From DATNPX01 sp036702975 (GTDB lineage: Bacteria > Cyanobacteriota > Vampirovibrionia > Obscuribacterales > Obscuribacteraceae), in the NCBI GenBank assembly GCA_036702975.1, contig DATNPX010000054.1, positions 186,001 to 250,000 on the forward strand: a stretch of 64,000 bases of DNA, given 5' to 3'. The stretch's first letter is position 1. The number at the start of each line of letters is the position of its first letter. The position numbers and the translations under genes are program-made. Positions 44,837-54,378 of the stretch are shown here, in pieces. The notes beneath the pieces are model-generated. The model was not told the origin of the DNA. It ran no database searches and saw only the letters and a program-made list of their open reading frames with translations.

Positions 44837-47086
44837 ATGAATTTTCAGGAGTATCTCGAAAAAGCTAAAAACCATTTTGACGACGGCAAGTATGCTATTG
44901 CAGACGGCGCGCTTAAAGTGGCAGTACAGGAATTGGAGTGTGCTACTCTCAGCGCGATTGACCGCGGAAAGCTCTTTTTTCAATACGGACGAGTTTTAGA
45001 GATATTGTCGCGTAATGCTGATGCAGAGCGATATCTCCTGGAAGCATTGAAGTTGTTTGAAATTGAAATCGGAAAAAACTCGCATGAGTATTCCGACGTT
45101 TTGCGTTCGCTTGGTGTTTTGCGGCGCGAATGTTTTCGCCTGCGTGAAAGTCGAGACTACCTGGAAGAAGCCGTTCGTATTCGTCGTGCTCTTTATCCTA
45201 CTCCAAGCAACGAGATAGCCGTTGTGCTCACAGATCTTGGTGATACTTGTTGGCGTCTCGGAGACCAAGCGACGGCAGAAAAATACATCGACGAAGCACT
45301 GCTCATGCAGGACAATCTCGCCGTCGATGTTCGTAGAGACCTGGCAGACACGCTTGAGAATAAAGGTCTGATTTGCCTCAAACGCTACAAACTGGATGAA
45401 GCGGCAGATTATTTCTTGCGCTGCAGAGAGCTGCGCAGTCAAGTTTTACCGCCCGACCATGCGCTCCATAGCTATAGTTTGAGCAACCAGGCAAGTTTGG
45501 CACATTTTTGCGGTCGTAGCGCCGGCAATGCTGAACTGCTGCAACAAGCCCTCGACCTTGCGCTCCACGGATTTGGCGAATTCAGTTCACGCACCGCCTC
45601 GGTGATGACAAATCTCGGTTCTTGTTTCCTGGACCAGGGACGCTTAACGCAAGCTTCGGAGTATCTTTTACGTTCGATCAAAATCAAAGAGGCGGTTCTC
45701 GGTCCTGACAATGGCTCACTGGTTTTTGCTCTTGCTCGTCTAGTGATGCTTTACGAGCACTTAGACCAGAAAGACGAAGCTGAGAAAGCAAGAAATCGAT
45801 TGGTCGCCTTGATAAGGGTTCGGCTGACTGAACATGAGGATGTAGAGCTCATGATCGCTCTGGCAGAACATCTGTCAAAACAGAATCATCAAGTAGAAGC
45901 GAACGCGGTCCTGGAGCAGGCGCTGCTCACTTCCGTCAAGGAGAACGGCGCCGACAGTTTAAACGTTGCGCATGCACTAGTAGCGGTTGGCTCTTTTGCT
46001 CTTAAATCTGCTCGCGAACGGCAACCTCTGGAAGTCGCTCCTGATGCAGTAGATTTTGCCAAGGATTGTTATCTTGTCGCTGTACGAATACAAAGGAAGC
46101 ATCTCGGACATAAGCATAAACAGCTGGTTCCGTTATTGAGTCAACTCGCCATGTGCTACAACATGCAAGGTTCGCAGGCGACCGCTGAAATAGTGAATCT
46201 ACAAGCGAACGCAATACGACGCGCGAACGGGATGGATGATCCGTATGTCAATGCGATGGAAAAATACCTGAACATGGAGGACTCCAAGGCAGGTGACCAG
46301 CTAGCTAAGAGATTCAACACTATGGCTTTGATGCATGAGCGGCGAGGTGACTTTGCGCGCGCTCTAGAATTCGAGCAGCGCTATTTTGAAGCCCGGGAAA
46401 AGGAGCTTGGTGCTGACAGTCTAGAAATGGCTCAAGAGTACTATCGTAAAGCAATCACCGTGGCGCCTGTGTACAAGCTTGGCCCGCAAATTGTCAAGGA
46501 AGCACGAGGAGAAAACGTTCAACCTCTTGATCCATATGTTGATGAGAAAGCTGTAGAAAGGGCTTTGAAATACCTGACGAAATCAGTTCAGATATACGAG
46601 CTAAAAGTAGGTGAAGAAGTAAGCTTGAACATGGATGCCGTCACTGCTTACTATCATCTGTTAAATACGATGATACATATGAAGCGCTTCGATTTAGCGG
46701 AAGAATATGCTAGGCGTTATTTGTCTCTCGTCGAAAAGCACTTTCCAAACAGCAATTTGCTTCTCAGGCCGTTGCTGCAACTTGAAGAGACTCTCAAGGG
46801 AAAAGGTCTCATCGAGGAGGCAAAGCAACTTGAGGCACGACGATTGAATTTACCGCCGATAACAGAAGAAGAACAAAAATTTCTGGATGACCGCAAGAAA
46901 GTCATACAAGAAAAGGCGATGGAAGGTGTTCGGAATGCACTATCGGGACTCGGAAATCTGCGAAGCAGATTGGCTGGAGAGGCTGGGACCACGGTAGAGC
47001 AGCCGACTGCGCAGCCCTCGGCACAAGCTCAAACCATACCAGAAACTGCAGGTCCACCTTCGCCCCAATCTGGAAAACAAAATTAG
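44837..47086 (+). CDS. Large TPR (kinesin-light-chain-like) protein
   Basis: 749 residues, ATG with AGGAG 8 bases upstream. Tetratricopeptide repeats of the 42-residue TPR_12 kind across residues 1-330 and 460-680 (ADAERYLLEALKLFEIEIGK, ATAEKYIDEALLMQDNLAVD, TQASEYLLRSIKIKEAVLGP, ALEFEQRYFEAREKELGADS). The last 70 residues are Gln/Pro/Ala rich and probably disordered. No signal peptide. Scaffold protein of unknown partners. Its TAG overlaps the TAA-type stop of the convergent gene by 3 bp. Forms an operon with the small TPR gene upstream. Confidence 0.88.
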   Translation: MNFQEYLEKAKNHFDDGKYAIADGALKVAVQELECATLSAIDRGKLFFQYGRVLEILSRNADAERYLLEALKLFEIEIGKNSHEYSDVLRSLGVLRRECFRLRESRDYLEEAVRIRRALYPTPSNEIAVVLTDLGDTCWRLGDQATAEKYIDEALLMQDNLAVDVRRDLADTLENKGLICLKRYKLDEAADYFLRCRELRSQVLPPDHALHSYSLSNQASLAHFCGRSAGNAELLQQALDLALHGFGEFSSRTASVMTNLGSCFLDQGRLTQASEYLLRSIKIKEAVLGPDNGSLVFALARLVMLYEHLDQKDEAEKARNRLVALIRVRLTEHEDVELMIALAEHLSKQNHQVEANAVLEQALLTSVKENGADSLNVAHALVAVGSFALKSARERQPLEVAPDAVDFAKDCYLVAVRIQRKHLGHKHKQLVPLLSQLAMCYNMQGSQATAEIVNLQANAIRRANGMDDPYVNAMEKYLNMEDSKAGDQLAKRFNTMALMHERRGDFARALEFEQRYFEAREKELGADSLEMAQEYYRKAITVAPVYKLGPQIVKEARGENVQPLDPYVDEKAVERALKYLTKSVQIYELKVGEEVSLNMDAVTAYYHLLNTMIHMKRFDLAEEYARRYLSLVEKHFPNSNLLLRPLLQLEETLKGKGLIEEAKQLEARRLNLPPITEEEQKFLDDRKKVIQEKAMEGVRNALSGLGNLRSRLAGEAGTTVEQPTAQPSAQAQTIPETAGPPSPQSGKQN

Positions 47087-48498
47087 GTCTGTTTGAAAGG
47101 TTTGTATTCTTCCGGCTTCATGTCGAAGGTCCAGGCGACAGCCGCACGTGCTGTCGTTACATATGGTGGCACGCGCAAGTAATAGTGTTTAAAAGTTCCG
47201 TCAGGTTCTGGCGTCGAGTTCTTAACCTTCACGATGACCATCGGCTCGTCTCCAAGCAATGGTTTCTTGTAGAGGGTACCGTATTCGTCAGAGTCGATTT
47301 CGGTAGCATCCGAATCCTGCAAATACCTGATCTCTCCGTAACGTTGTATTAATATGCGGCGGACTTCCGCGTTCGGCTCCTTGTCTATCTGCTCTACAGA
47401 TATAGTCGCTGCGTCTCTGATGACGTTGTGCGGCAGAACGACTCCGTGAATTGCGAAAACTTCCGACCCATCCCGGAATCTAAGCGCGGGACCATTTTCG
47501 TTGTGCAACATGTCGTTGTTGTCTAGGTGCGCTTCCATCGGCGAATCGCATACGACATGTATTCTCTGTGACCAAGAGAGATTGAAAACATTATCGGCGA
47601 GATCCACCCAGGCATTTACGAGAGCCAGGTCGGAAGAATCAATCGATACCGGGAAGCGCCTTGCGATGAATTGAGTAGCTAAGAGCTTGCCCAATACCGC
47701 CGGTGGTGTAAACGATTGAGTACCAAACGAATTAAAGAAGCGGTCGATAATAGTGTTCTGCTGGTTCAGACCTAAGATAGGGGGAGATACGGTTTCGTGC
47801 TGTCCCCAAAAATCTTCGATTCTCCTCCTTGTGGTCTCATCCACTTGCTCTTCGATTGTGGCGCTGATGCGCTCATTCAAAAGATTCCTCGTTGTGGAGA
47901 GACCAAATGGAGTGCGAACCAAAATTTGCTGCATGCCGCGGATTCGCCCAGTTGCTTCCTGCTGTTGCGCGAAAATCTCTCTAAGGCGCAGTTTGACAAT
48001 CAAGGAAACTTGCGGGGCCAGCGTCGAATCCATCTTTTCGATCAGCTCTGCTTGGCGTATAGCCGGACTGCTCAGTCGGTCGGTCGCAACAAGTAGATTA
48101 GGCTTGACGAAATCGTCTATTGCCAGTTCTGTGCTTAAGCTCTGGTCGCTGAGCTGCTCGTAGAGGCAGTTAAACATATGTTGCCACTGATCGTCTTTTA
48201 ACTGGGAACGCAGTTTGTCGGTTAGTTCGTATCCTCCGTGAATCCAAAGAGTAATCATGGCCGTCAATGTGACGACTTGCCATGGGCTCTGACACCAAAG
48301 CAACTTGGTTTCAGCGTCACTTTTATTCTCGATGGTCCTTATCGCTTGCTTGACGGCCTCTCGGTCAGCTGCGCGAGGCCGCGCAGGTCGTTTGAAATGA
48401 GCCGCGAGACTAGAAAGTTCCGCTTCCTGATCAGCGGTGAACTGCTCGACTACAATTGCTGATTTGTCGGCTGAGCCTTGCGGTTCATCGATCATCAC
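47083..48498 (-). CDS. DUF6745-like protein
   Basis: 471 residues. The C-terminal about 150 residues have the signature of the DUF6745 family as I recall it: NENGPALRFRDGSEVFAIHG, EQIDKEPNAEVRRILIQRYG, TLYKKPLLGDEPMVIVKVKN, STPEPDGTFKHYYLRVPPYV and AVAWTFDMKPEEY. The N-terminal 280 residues are helical and specific to this protein. Function of the family is unknown. Start GTG at 48498 (ATG 3 bases later) overlaps the valS TGA by 4 bp, so it is translated from the valS message. No signal peptide. Confidence 0.82.
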   Translation of the reverse strand: MMIDEPQGSADKSAIVVEQFTADQEAELSSLAAHFKRPARPRAADREAVKQAIRTIENKSDAETKLLWCQSPWQVVTLTAMITLWIHGGYELTDKLRSQLKDDQWQHMFNCLYEQLSDQSLSTELAIDDFVKPNLLVATDRLSSPAIRQAELIEKMDSTLAPQVSLIVKLRLREIFAQQQEATGRIRGMQQILVRTPFGLSTTRNLLNERISATIEEQVDETTRRRIEDFWGQHETVSPPILGLNQQNTIIDRFFNSFGTQSFTPPAVLGKLLATQFIARRFPVSIDSSDLALVNAWVDLADNVFNLSWSQRIHVVCDSPMEAHLDNNDMLHNENGPALRFRDGSEVFAIHGVVLPHNVIRDAATISVEQIDKEPNAEVRRILIQRYGEIRYLQDSDATEIDSDEYGTLYKKPLLGDEPMVIVKVKNSTPEPDGTFKHYYLRVPPYVTTARAAVAWTFDMKPEEYKPFKQT

Positions 48499-51203
48499 TG
48501 TTGCTCTTCGAGTATGTTGAGTTGGCTGTTGATGCTATCCAGTTGACTCTGCAAATCCGCAACCTGGTTTGCCAGATTGTCGATTTTCTCTTTTGGTGCT
48601 TTGGCTCTGAAATCAGGATTATTCAGACTACCCTCTGCCTTGGCCAACTCTTTTTTCAAGGCATCGGCTCTTTGTTGGAGCTTTTGCTTTGATTTAGCGA
48701 CGTCGATAAGGTTGCCCAGAGGCAAATAGATCGTTGTAGTGGAAACGCTCTCTTTTGCTGCCATCTTAGGAGCGGTACCAGATTCGGTGACTGTTACCGG
48801 AGCAACTCGAGCTAATCGCTTTATGTATTCCAATCCTTCATTGAGTGTATCTCGCTCACCAGCGTCAGCAGTGACAAGTATCACTTCTGCGTCTGCCGAG
48901 GCCGGCACATTGAAAGTCTGCCGCGCATTTCGAATGGAGCGAATGACTTTCATGAGGAAGTTCATCTTCTCATCAGCTGCTGTATTCAAGAGCCGTTCGT
49001 CGGCTCTGGGATATGGTGCGAACATAATTGACTCGAGCTGTTTGAATAGCTCGAACTTCTGCAGCCGTCCCCAGAGTTCTTCCGTTATGAACGGCATGAT
49101 TGGGTGCATCGCCCGCATCAGTCCTTCAAATATCACATGCAAAACTCGTTGAGTCTGACTGTCTCGGCTTGTAATACCAGCGGCGCTTTCCTGAGCCAAC
49201 TGTATCTTGGCGATTTCGACGTACCAATCGCAGAAATAGTCCCAAGTGAAGTCGTAGAGTTCACGAGCGACGACATGGAAATCGTATTCATTGAAGGCAC
49301 CACTGACAGTTTGCAACATCTGGTTGTAGCGATGTAAGATCCATCTGTCTGCAAGAGTCAATTTCTCCGGCTCAACTGCTCTTGGCGAATAGTCTCCCAG
49401 CTGGGTCAGAACATAGCGTCCGCAGTTCCACAGTTTGTTAGCAAACTTTTTGTACTCGTCCAATCGATCTTCTCGGAATCGAACATCCTGGTCGCCTTTC
49501 ACTCCAACAGAAGTGAACCAGAATCGATTAGCGTCCGCGCCGTACTTATCGATCATTACGAGTGGGTCGACGGCATTGCCCTTTGACTTAGACATGCGCT
49601 TGCCGTCTGGCGTTTGAATAACCGGGTGAATGACGACGTCTTTGAACGGAATCTTTTTGATAAATCTCAAGCTTGTGAAAATCATGCGCGAGACCCAGAG
49701 ATTGATAATCTCGCGAGCGGTCGAAAGTACCGTAGTTGGGTAGAAGACCTTGAATTCTTTAGTCTCATCCGGCCAGCCAAGAGTTGCAAACGGCCACAAT
49801 GCCGAACTGAACCAGGTGTCGAGAACGTCTTCATCTTGTACGAGTTTGGTCGAATCGCATTTGTCGCACTTTGCTGGGTCTGATTCGTATGCCTCGACGT
49901 GCTCGTTTTCGCATGTCCAAACTGGAATACGATGACCCCACCACAGTTGGCGACTGATATTCCAATCGCGAATATTCTTCAATCTTTCCAGACATGTTGC
50001 GGCGTAGCGTTCGGGAACGAAGACGACGCGCTCTTCTTCCACAGCAAGAATTGCTGGTGCCGCCAACTCTTTCATGGCCAAATACCATTGCTCTGAAAGG
50101 TAAGGCTCGATAACAGTGTGGCACCGCTCGCAGTGACCAACGCCATGTACGTATTCCTTCTTTTCCGACAAAAGCCCTTTTGTTTCGAGCTCAGCAACAG
50201 CTTCTTCTCTTACGACAAATCTGTCCTTACCTTGGAACTGTTCAGGTACAAACTCGTTTTTGCTCAGTTTCCCGTGCGCATCAATCACCACAGGTGACTC
50301 CAGCTTGTGCCGTTGTCCGACCTCCCAGTCGTTGGCGTCGTGTGCGGGAGTAATCTTCAGCGCCCCTGTTCCGAAGTCTCTTTCCACATATTCATCGGCG
50401 ATTACCGGAATGGTGCGGCCGGTGAGAGGCAGATGAACTGATTTGCCGATGAAACTCTTATAGCGGTCGTCTTCAGGATGCACTGCCACCGCCACATCAC
50501 CAAACATGGTTTCAGGGCGAGTCGTAGCAACGACAAGATCGCCTGTGCTGTCGGTCAAGCTATAACGAATGTGATAGAGGAAGCCCTTTTCTTCTTCATG
50601 TTCGACTTCCAGGTCAGATAAACTTGTGAGACAGCGTGGGCACCAGTTCGTTATGCGGTTGCCGCGATAGATCAATCCGTCGCGGAAAAGCAGAACGAAT
50701 GCTTTGTAGATAGCTTTCACATAGGAATCGTCCATTGTGAACGCCAGGCGGTCCCAGTTGAAACTCACCCCCAGCCGTTTGTACTGGTTCATGATCTGGT
50801 TGCCGTATTGATTGCGCCATACCCAAACGCGCTCGATAAACTTTTCGCGTCCAAGGTCGTGCCGGTTCAATCCCTCTTTTTTCAGCTGGCGCTCTACCAC
50901 CATCTGGGTTGAGATCCCCGCATGGTCAGTGCCAGGCTGCCAGAGAACGTTGTAGCCCTGCATTCTCTTTAAACGAATGAGGACGTCTTGCAAAGTACCG
51001 TTAAGGGCGTGACCCATGTGAAGATTGCCGGTTATGTTCGGCGGCGGCAGAGCGCAGGAGAACGGCGGCTTATCCGGGTTGATGTCAAGGTTAAAAACTT
51101 TATGTTCGTGCCAGTGTTCGGTCCACTTTGTTTCTACTTCCTGCGGATTGTAAGGCTCTTTGGACATTTCGGGTGGTTTAGTGGGAGTGTTTGCGGTGGA
51201 CAT
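48495..51203 (-). CDS. valS: Valyl-tRNA synthetase
   Basis: About 902 residues; ATG at 51203 (MSTANTPTKPP) or the in-frame TTG 9 bases upstream, which has GAGG 4 bases before it. Class Ia synthetase: HIGH motif as HMGH in PPPNITGNLHMGHALNG, editing domain with ATTRPETMFGDVAVAVHPED and the insertion around FGTGALKITPAHDANDWEVG, KMSKS as KRMSKSKGNAVDP, zinc-like Cys pairs (NWCPRCLTS, WTCENEHVEA..CDKCDS), C-terminal coiled coil (AKSKQKLQQRADALKKELAK). Charges tRNA-Val and hydrolyses mischarged Thr-tRNA. Co-translated with the DUF6745-like gene. Divergent from efp. Confidence 0.98.
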   Translation of the reverse strand: MSTANTPTKPPEMSKEPYNPQEVETKWTEHWHEHKVFNLDINPDKPPFSCALPPPNITGNLHMGHALNGTLQDVLIRLKRMQGYNVLWQPGTDHAGISTQMVVERQLKKEGLNRHDLGREKFIERVWVWRNQYGNQIMNQYKRLGVSFNWDRLAFTMDDSYVKAIYKAFVLLFRDGLIYRGNRITNWCPRCLTSLSDLEVEHEEEKGFLYHIRYSLTDSTGDLVVATTRPETMFGDVAVAVHPEDDRYKSFIGKSVHLPLTGRTIPVIADEYVERDFGTGALKITPAHDANDWEVGQRHKLESPVVIDAHGKLSKNEFVPEQFQGKDRFVVREEAVAELETKGLLSEKKEYVHGVGHCERCHTVIEPYLSEQWYLAMKELAAPAILAVEEERVVFVPERYAATCLERLKNIRDWNISRQLWWGHRIPVWTCENEHVEAYESDPAKCDKCDSTKLVQDEDVLDTWFSSALWPFATLGWPDETKEFKVFYPTTVLSTAREIINLWVSRMIFTSLRFIKKIPFKDVVIHPVIQTPDGKRMSKSKGNAVDPLVMIDKYGADANRFWFTSVGVKGDQDVRFREDRLDEYKKFANKLWNCGRYVLTQLGDYSPRAVEPEKLTLADRWILHRYNQMLQTVSGAFNEYDFHVVARELYDFTWDYFCDWYVEIAKIQLAQESAAGITSRDSQTQRVLHVIFEGLMRAMHPIMPFITEELWGRLQKFELFKQLESIMFAPYPRADERLLNTAADEKMNFLMKVIRSIRNARQTFNVPASADAEVILVTADAGERDTLNEGLEYIKRLARVAPVTVTESGTAPKMAAKESVSTTTIYLPLGNLIDVAKSKQKLQQRADALKKELAKAEGSLNNPDFRAKAPKEKIDNLANQVADLQSQLDSINSQLNILEEQQ

Positions 51204-51495
51204 GGGGTCCAATTACCTCGGAAGAAGCAAAAACGCCGATTATAGCTGGGTTGTGGGATACACGACAAGTTAGCGAGCATAAATCGCAATACTAAAGAAG
51301 AGTTGCAGGGCCGGAACCTTGAGTCTCTGGTGATGATAAAATCACCGCTATTCGAGAGTTAGCTCTAATTTCTTGACTACAACCATGCTCGGTCGCAAAT
51401 GTGCGGCGTCGACACCAGAAACGGGTCGGGCTATGAGCAGTGACGAAGACAAAGACAAAACAAAAAACAAAACAAAAAAAGGACTGAAGAAGGTA

Positions 51496-52056
51496 ATGAT
51501 CTCTTCCAACGATTTTCGACCTGGTGTCACAATTGTTTATAACAACGGTGTTTGGCAGATAGTTGACGCCATGCACGTCAAGCCTGGCAAAGGCTCTGCT
51601 TTCGTTCGTACAAAAATGAAAAACGTTGAAACGGGCAACACGCTTGAACAAACATTCCGTGCCGGTGAAAAAGTCCCTACTGCGATCGTTGAAAAGTCTG
51701 AAATGCAGTATCTCTACAAAGCCGGCGATAAGTTCGCAATGATGAATGCCTCTAACTACGAGCAGATAGAATTGTCGTCTGAGCAGATTGGATCGCCCTC
51801 TGAGTTTCTCAAAGAAGGTCTTGAAAATATCATCGTTCTCACTTACGAAGACCGTGTAATCGGCGTGGAACTACCAAATACGGTTGAATTGGAAGTTACC
51901 GAGACCGCTCCCGACGAGCGCGGTGACACAAGCTCTGGCGGTGGAAAACCGGCTGTGCTTGAAACTGGTGCCACAATCTCAGTGCCATTCCACATCAAGG
52001 TTGGCGACAAAATTCGCGTAGATACTCGTTCACGCAAATACTTGACGAGAGTCTAG
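51496..52056 (+). CDS. efp: Elongation factor P
   Basis: 186 residues from ATG 51496, where the family N terminus begins (MISSNDFRPGVTI). The frame is open upstream to 51373 with Lys/Asp-rich sequence (SSDEDKDKTKNKTKKGLKKV), starting possibly at ATG 51433; AGAAGG lies 2-7 bases before 51496. Three beta barrels: KOW-like N domain with the modification loop VKPGKGSAF (Lys32 is the position of beta-lysylation in E. coli), OB domains with EKVPTAIVEKSEMQYLYKAG and TISVPFHIKVGDKIRVDTRS. EF-P rescues ribosomes stalled at polyproline. The loop Lys is present, but no epmA/epmB genes are in the window. Followed by accB and accC, a common order in cyanobacteria. Confidence 0.96.
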   Translation: MISSNDFRPGVTIVYNNGVWQIVDAMHVKPGKGSAFVRTKMKNVETGNTLEQTFRAGEKVPTAIVEKSEMQYLYKAGDKFAMMNASNYEQIELSSEQIGSPSEFLKEGLENIIVLTYEDRVIGVELPNTVELEVTETAPDERGDTSSGGGKPAVLETGATISVPFHIKVGDKIRVDTRSRKYLTRV

Positions 52057-52259
52057 TCCGCAAATGTAGAGGGCGCTCGACAACAAAGTTTGTTGAGCGC
52101 TAGAGCTTTCGCCATCGAGCAACAACTTTCGTTTGCTATGATCGGAGGCGAGAAACCAGACGAAATCAGATCGCCAAAAATGGTCTGAATATACATCCGG
52201 AAATCACAATCCGATTGGATTCTGGAAATTTACATCCCCATCTAGCTAGAGGCAAACCG

Positions 52260-52793
52260 GTGGACATCGACCTGAAGCAAATAAGCGACTTGTTGTCTGT
52301 GGTCAGCGGTACTGACATCACCGAATTAACCATCGAGTCTGGAGATCAGAAAATTACCGTTAAGAAAGGCGGGCCGGTTGTGCATCATGCACCGCCGCCG
52401 CTCATGATGATGTCCGATCCAGCCGCAAATGCAGTACCCGCTCGCGCCGTTACGATGCCCGTGATGTCGTTCGAACCGAAGCAAGAAGCCAAGTCCGATA
52501 AAAGCGAAGCTGCGGCTGCACCAGCTCCGGTTGCTCCGCCGGCGGCAGATCTCGTATCAGTTACTTCACCGATGGTTGGCACGTTCTATCGTTCATCCTC
52601 TCCGACTGCGAAACCTTTCGTCGATGTAGGTGACAAGATTTCAGTTGGACAAACCGTTTGCATCATCGAAGCGATGAAATTGATGAACGACATGCCCTCG
52701 GAAGTCGCCGGCAAGATCGTCAAGATTTGCGTTGACAATGGCAGCACAGTGGAATACGGACAGCAGCTGTTTCTTGTCGATCCTAAAGGTTAA
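52260..52793 (+). CDS. accB: Biotin carboxyl carrier protein of acetyl-CoA carboxylase
   Basis: 177 residues from GTG 52260 (AGAGG about 7 bases upstream; upstream in-frame residues from 52215 lack support). N-terminal helix IDLKQISDLLSVVSGTDITE, Ala/Pro-rich linker about 75-98, biotinyl domain 99-177 with the biotin-accepting Lys140 in IEAMKLMND and the thumb (SPTAKPFV). Carries CO2 between biotin carboxylase and carboxyltransferase. Operon with accC 29 bp downstream; efp lies 200 bp upstream. Confidence 0.97.
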   Translation: MDIDLKQISDLLSVVSGTDITELTIESGDQKITVKKGGPVVHHAPPPLMMMSDPAANAVPARAVTMPVMSFEPKQEAKSDKSEAAAAPAPVAPPAADLVSVTSPMVGTFYRSSSPTAKPFVDVGDKISVGQTVCIIEAMKLMNDMPSEVAGKIVKICVDNGSTVEYGQQLFLVDPKG

Positions 52794-52822
52794 ACAGGAC
52801 AGCATAAGCGAGGCGTATCACA

Positions 52823-54178
52823 GTGATCGAAAAAGTTCTTGTCGCAAATCGTGGCGAAATAGCCTTGCGAATAATTCGGGCTTGCCGCGAAATGGGCATA
52901 AGAACAGTCGCCGTGTATTCACAGGCAGATGCGGAATCGCTGCACGTGAAGTTGGCTGATGAGGCGTTTTGTATTGGACCACCGCCCTCCAAAAGAAGTT
53001 ATCTTCACATTCCAGCATTGATCAGCACGGCGGTCGTTACCGGGGCTGATGCGGTGCATCCCGGCTATGGTTTTCTTTCCGAAAACGCAAACTTCGCCGA
53101 TATCTGTGCTGACCACCGTATCAAATTCATTGGGCCGAGCGTCGACGCCATCAACAAAATGGGCGACAAGGCCTCAGCTCGGGAAACGATGAGAGCAGCA
53201 AAAGTTCCGGTTGTGCCGGGAACGCAAGGATTAGTCACAGATGAAAGTGAAGCGTTCAAAATTGCTGACGACATCGGTTATCCCGTAATCGTGAAGGCCA
53301 CTGCCGGTGGTGGTGGACGCGGGATGCGCGTGGCATATGATCGGGTCGCTCTGGCTAACGCTATTGTCTCCGCAAGAACTGAAGCTGCCGCATCGTTTGG
53401 TGATGCTGGTGTTTATCTGGAAAAATACCTGAAACCGATTCGTCATATTGAAATTCAAATCATGGCTGACAGTCATGGCAATGTGGTGCACCTCGGCGAG
53501 CGTGATTGCTCTGTGCAGAGACGTCATCAGAAGTTGATCGAGGAGTCTCCGAGCCCGGTGATAACTCCTGAATTGCGTGAACGAATGGGAGCAGCTGCGG
53601 TGCAAGCTGCGAGATCAATCAGTTATGAAGGCGCTGGAACGATTGAATTTATCTACGCAAATGGCGAGTTTTATTTCATGGAAATGAACACGCGCATTCA
53701 AGTTGAACATCCTGTCACCGAATTGATCACTGGGCATGACTTGATCAAAGAGCAGATTCGTGTTGCGTCTGGATTGCCTCTTTCCTTCAAGCAAGAAGAC
53801 ATCAAATTCTCAGGTCACGCGATCGAATGCAGAATCAATGCAGAAGATCCTGACAGGAACTTTCTTCCTTCACCTGGCCGTGTCGACGCGTACATCGCAC
53901 CGGGCGGACCCGGCGTGCGTGTAGACAGTCACTGCTATCCTGGTTATTCGATACCCCCACACTATGATTCTCTTGTCAGCAAATTGATTGTCTGGGGCAA
54001 CGATCGTCAGGAAGCGATAGATCGCATGCATCGTGCACTAGATGAATACGCAATCACTGGTATTCGCACAACGATTCCTTTTCACCAACGTGTATTGACG
54101 CATCCGGCGTTCATTCAAGGCGATGTAAGCACCGACTTTATTGAAAAGCACATGACAGCGGTTGAGGCAAAGAATTAA
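52823..54178 (+). CDS. accC: Biotin carboxylase of acetyl-CoA carboxylase
   Basis: 451 residues, the standard length. GTG start 52823. N-terminal KVLVANRGEIALRIIRACRE, ATP-grasp glycine loop VKATAGGGGRGMRVAYD, HIEIQIMADSHGNVVHLGER, EMNTRIQVEHPVTELITG and the C-terminal cap (NFLPSPGRVDAYIAPGGPGV). Carboxylates biotin on AccB with ATP and bicarbonate, the first half of malonyl-CoA synthesis. The carboxyltransferase genes accA and accD are not in the window. Confidence 0.98.
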   Translation: MIEKVLVANRGEIALRIIRACREMGIRTVAVYSQADAESLHVKLADEAFCIGPPPSKRSYLHIPALISTAVVTGADAVHPGYGFLSENANFADICADHRIKFIGPSVDAINKMGDKASARETMRAAKVPVVPGTQGLVTDESEAFKIADDIGYPVIVKATAGGGGRGMRVAYDRVALANAIVSARTEAAASFGDAGVYLEKYLKPIRHIEIQIMADSHGNVVHLGERDCSVQRRHQKLIEESPSPVITPELRERMGAAAVQAARSISYEGAGTIEFIYANGEFYFMEMNTRIQVEHPVTELITGHDLIKEQIRVASGLPLSFKQEDIKFSGHAIECRINAEDPDRNFLPSPGRVDAYIAPGGPGVRVDSHCYPGYSIPPHYDSLVSKLIVWGNDRQEAIDRMHRALDEYAITGIRTTIPFHQRVLTHPAFIQGDVSTDFIEKHMTAVEAKN

Positions 54179-54246
54179 AGGACGACTATAACAGCACTTA
54201 TGTGCATCGCAAACCGCGGGTGTGATGCTTTAAAATAAAACTCCGT

Positions 54247-54318
54247 GGCTCCGTAGCTCAATGGTGGAGCAAGCGACTCATAATCGCCAGGTTACAGGTT
54301 CGAATCCTGTCGGAGCCA
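54247..54318 (+). tRNA. tRNA with anticodon CAU (Met or Ile2)
   Basis: Full cloverleaf: acceptor GGCTCCG/CGGAGCC with discriminator A, D-arm GCTC...GAGC, anticodon loop CTCATAA in a GCGA/TCGC stem, T-arm ACAGG-TTCGAAT-CCTGT. CCA is not encoded; a T-run follows. The identity is unclear. The anticodon stem matches E. coli Ile2 (lysidine-modified), while T4-A69 resembles elongator Met. It lacks initiator features, since the acceptor starts with a G-C pair. Confidence 0.93.
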
Positions 54319-54378
54319 CTTTTTTAATGGTGATAACAGCATTTCTGCTTTATTGCTTGGGCATACCACTCTGATCGG

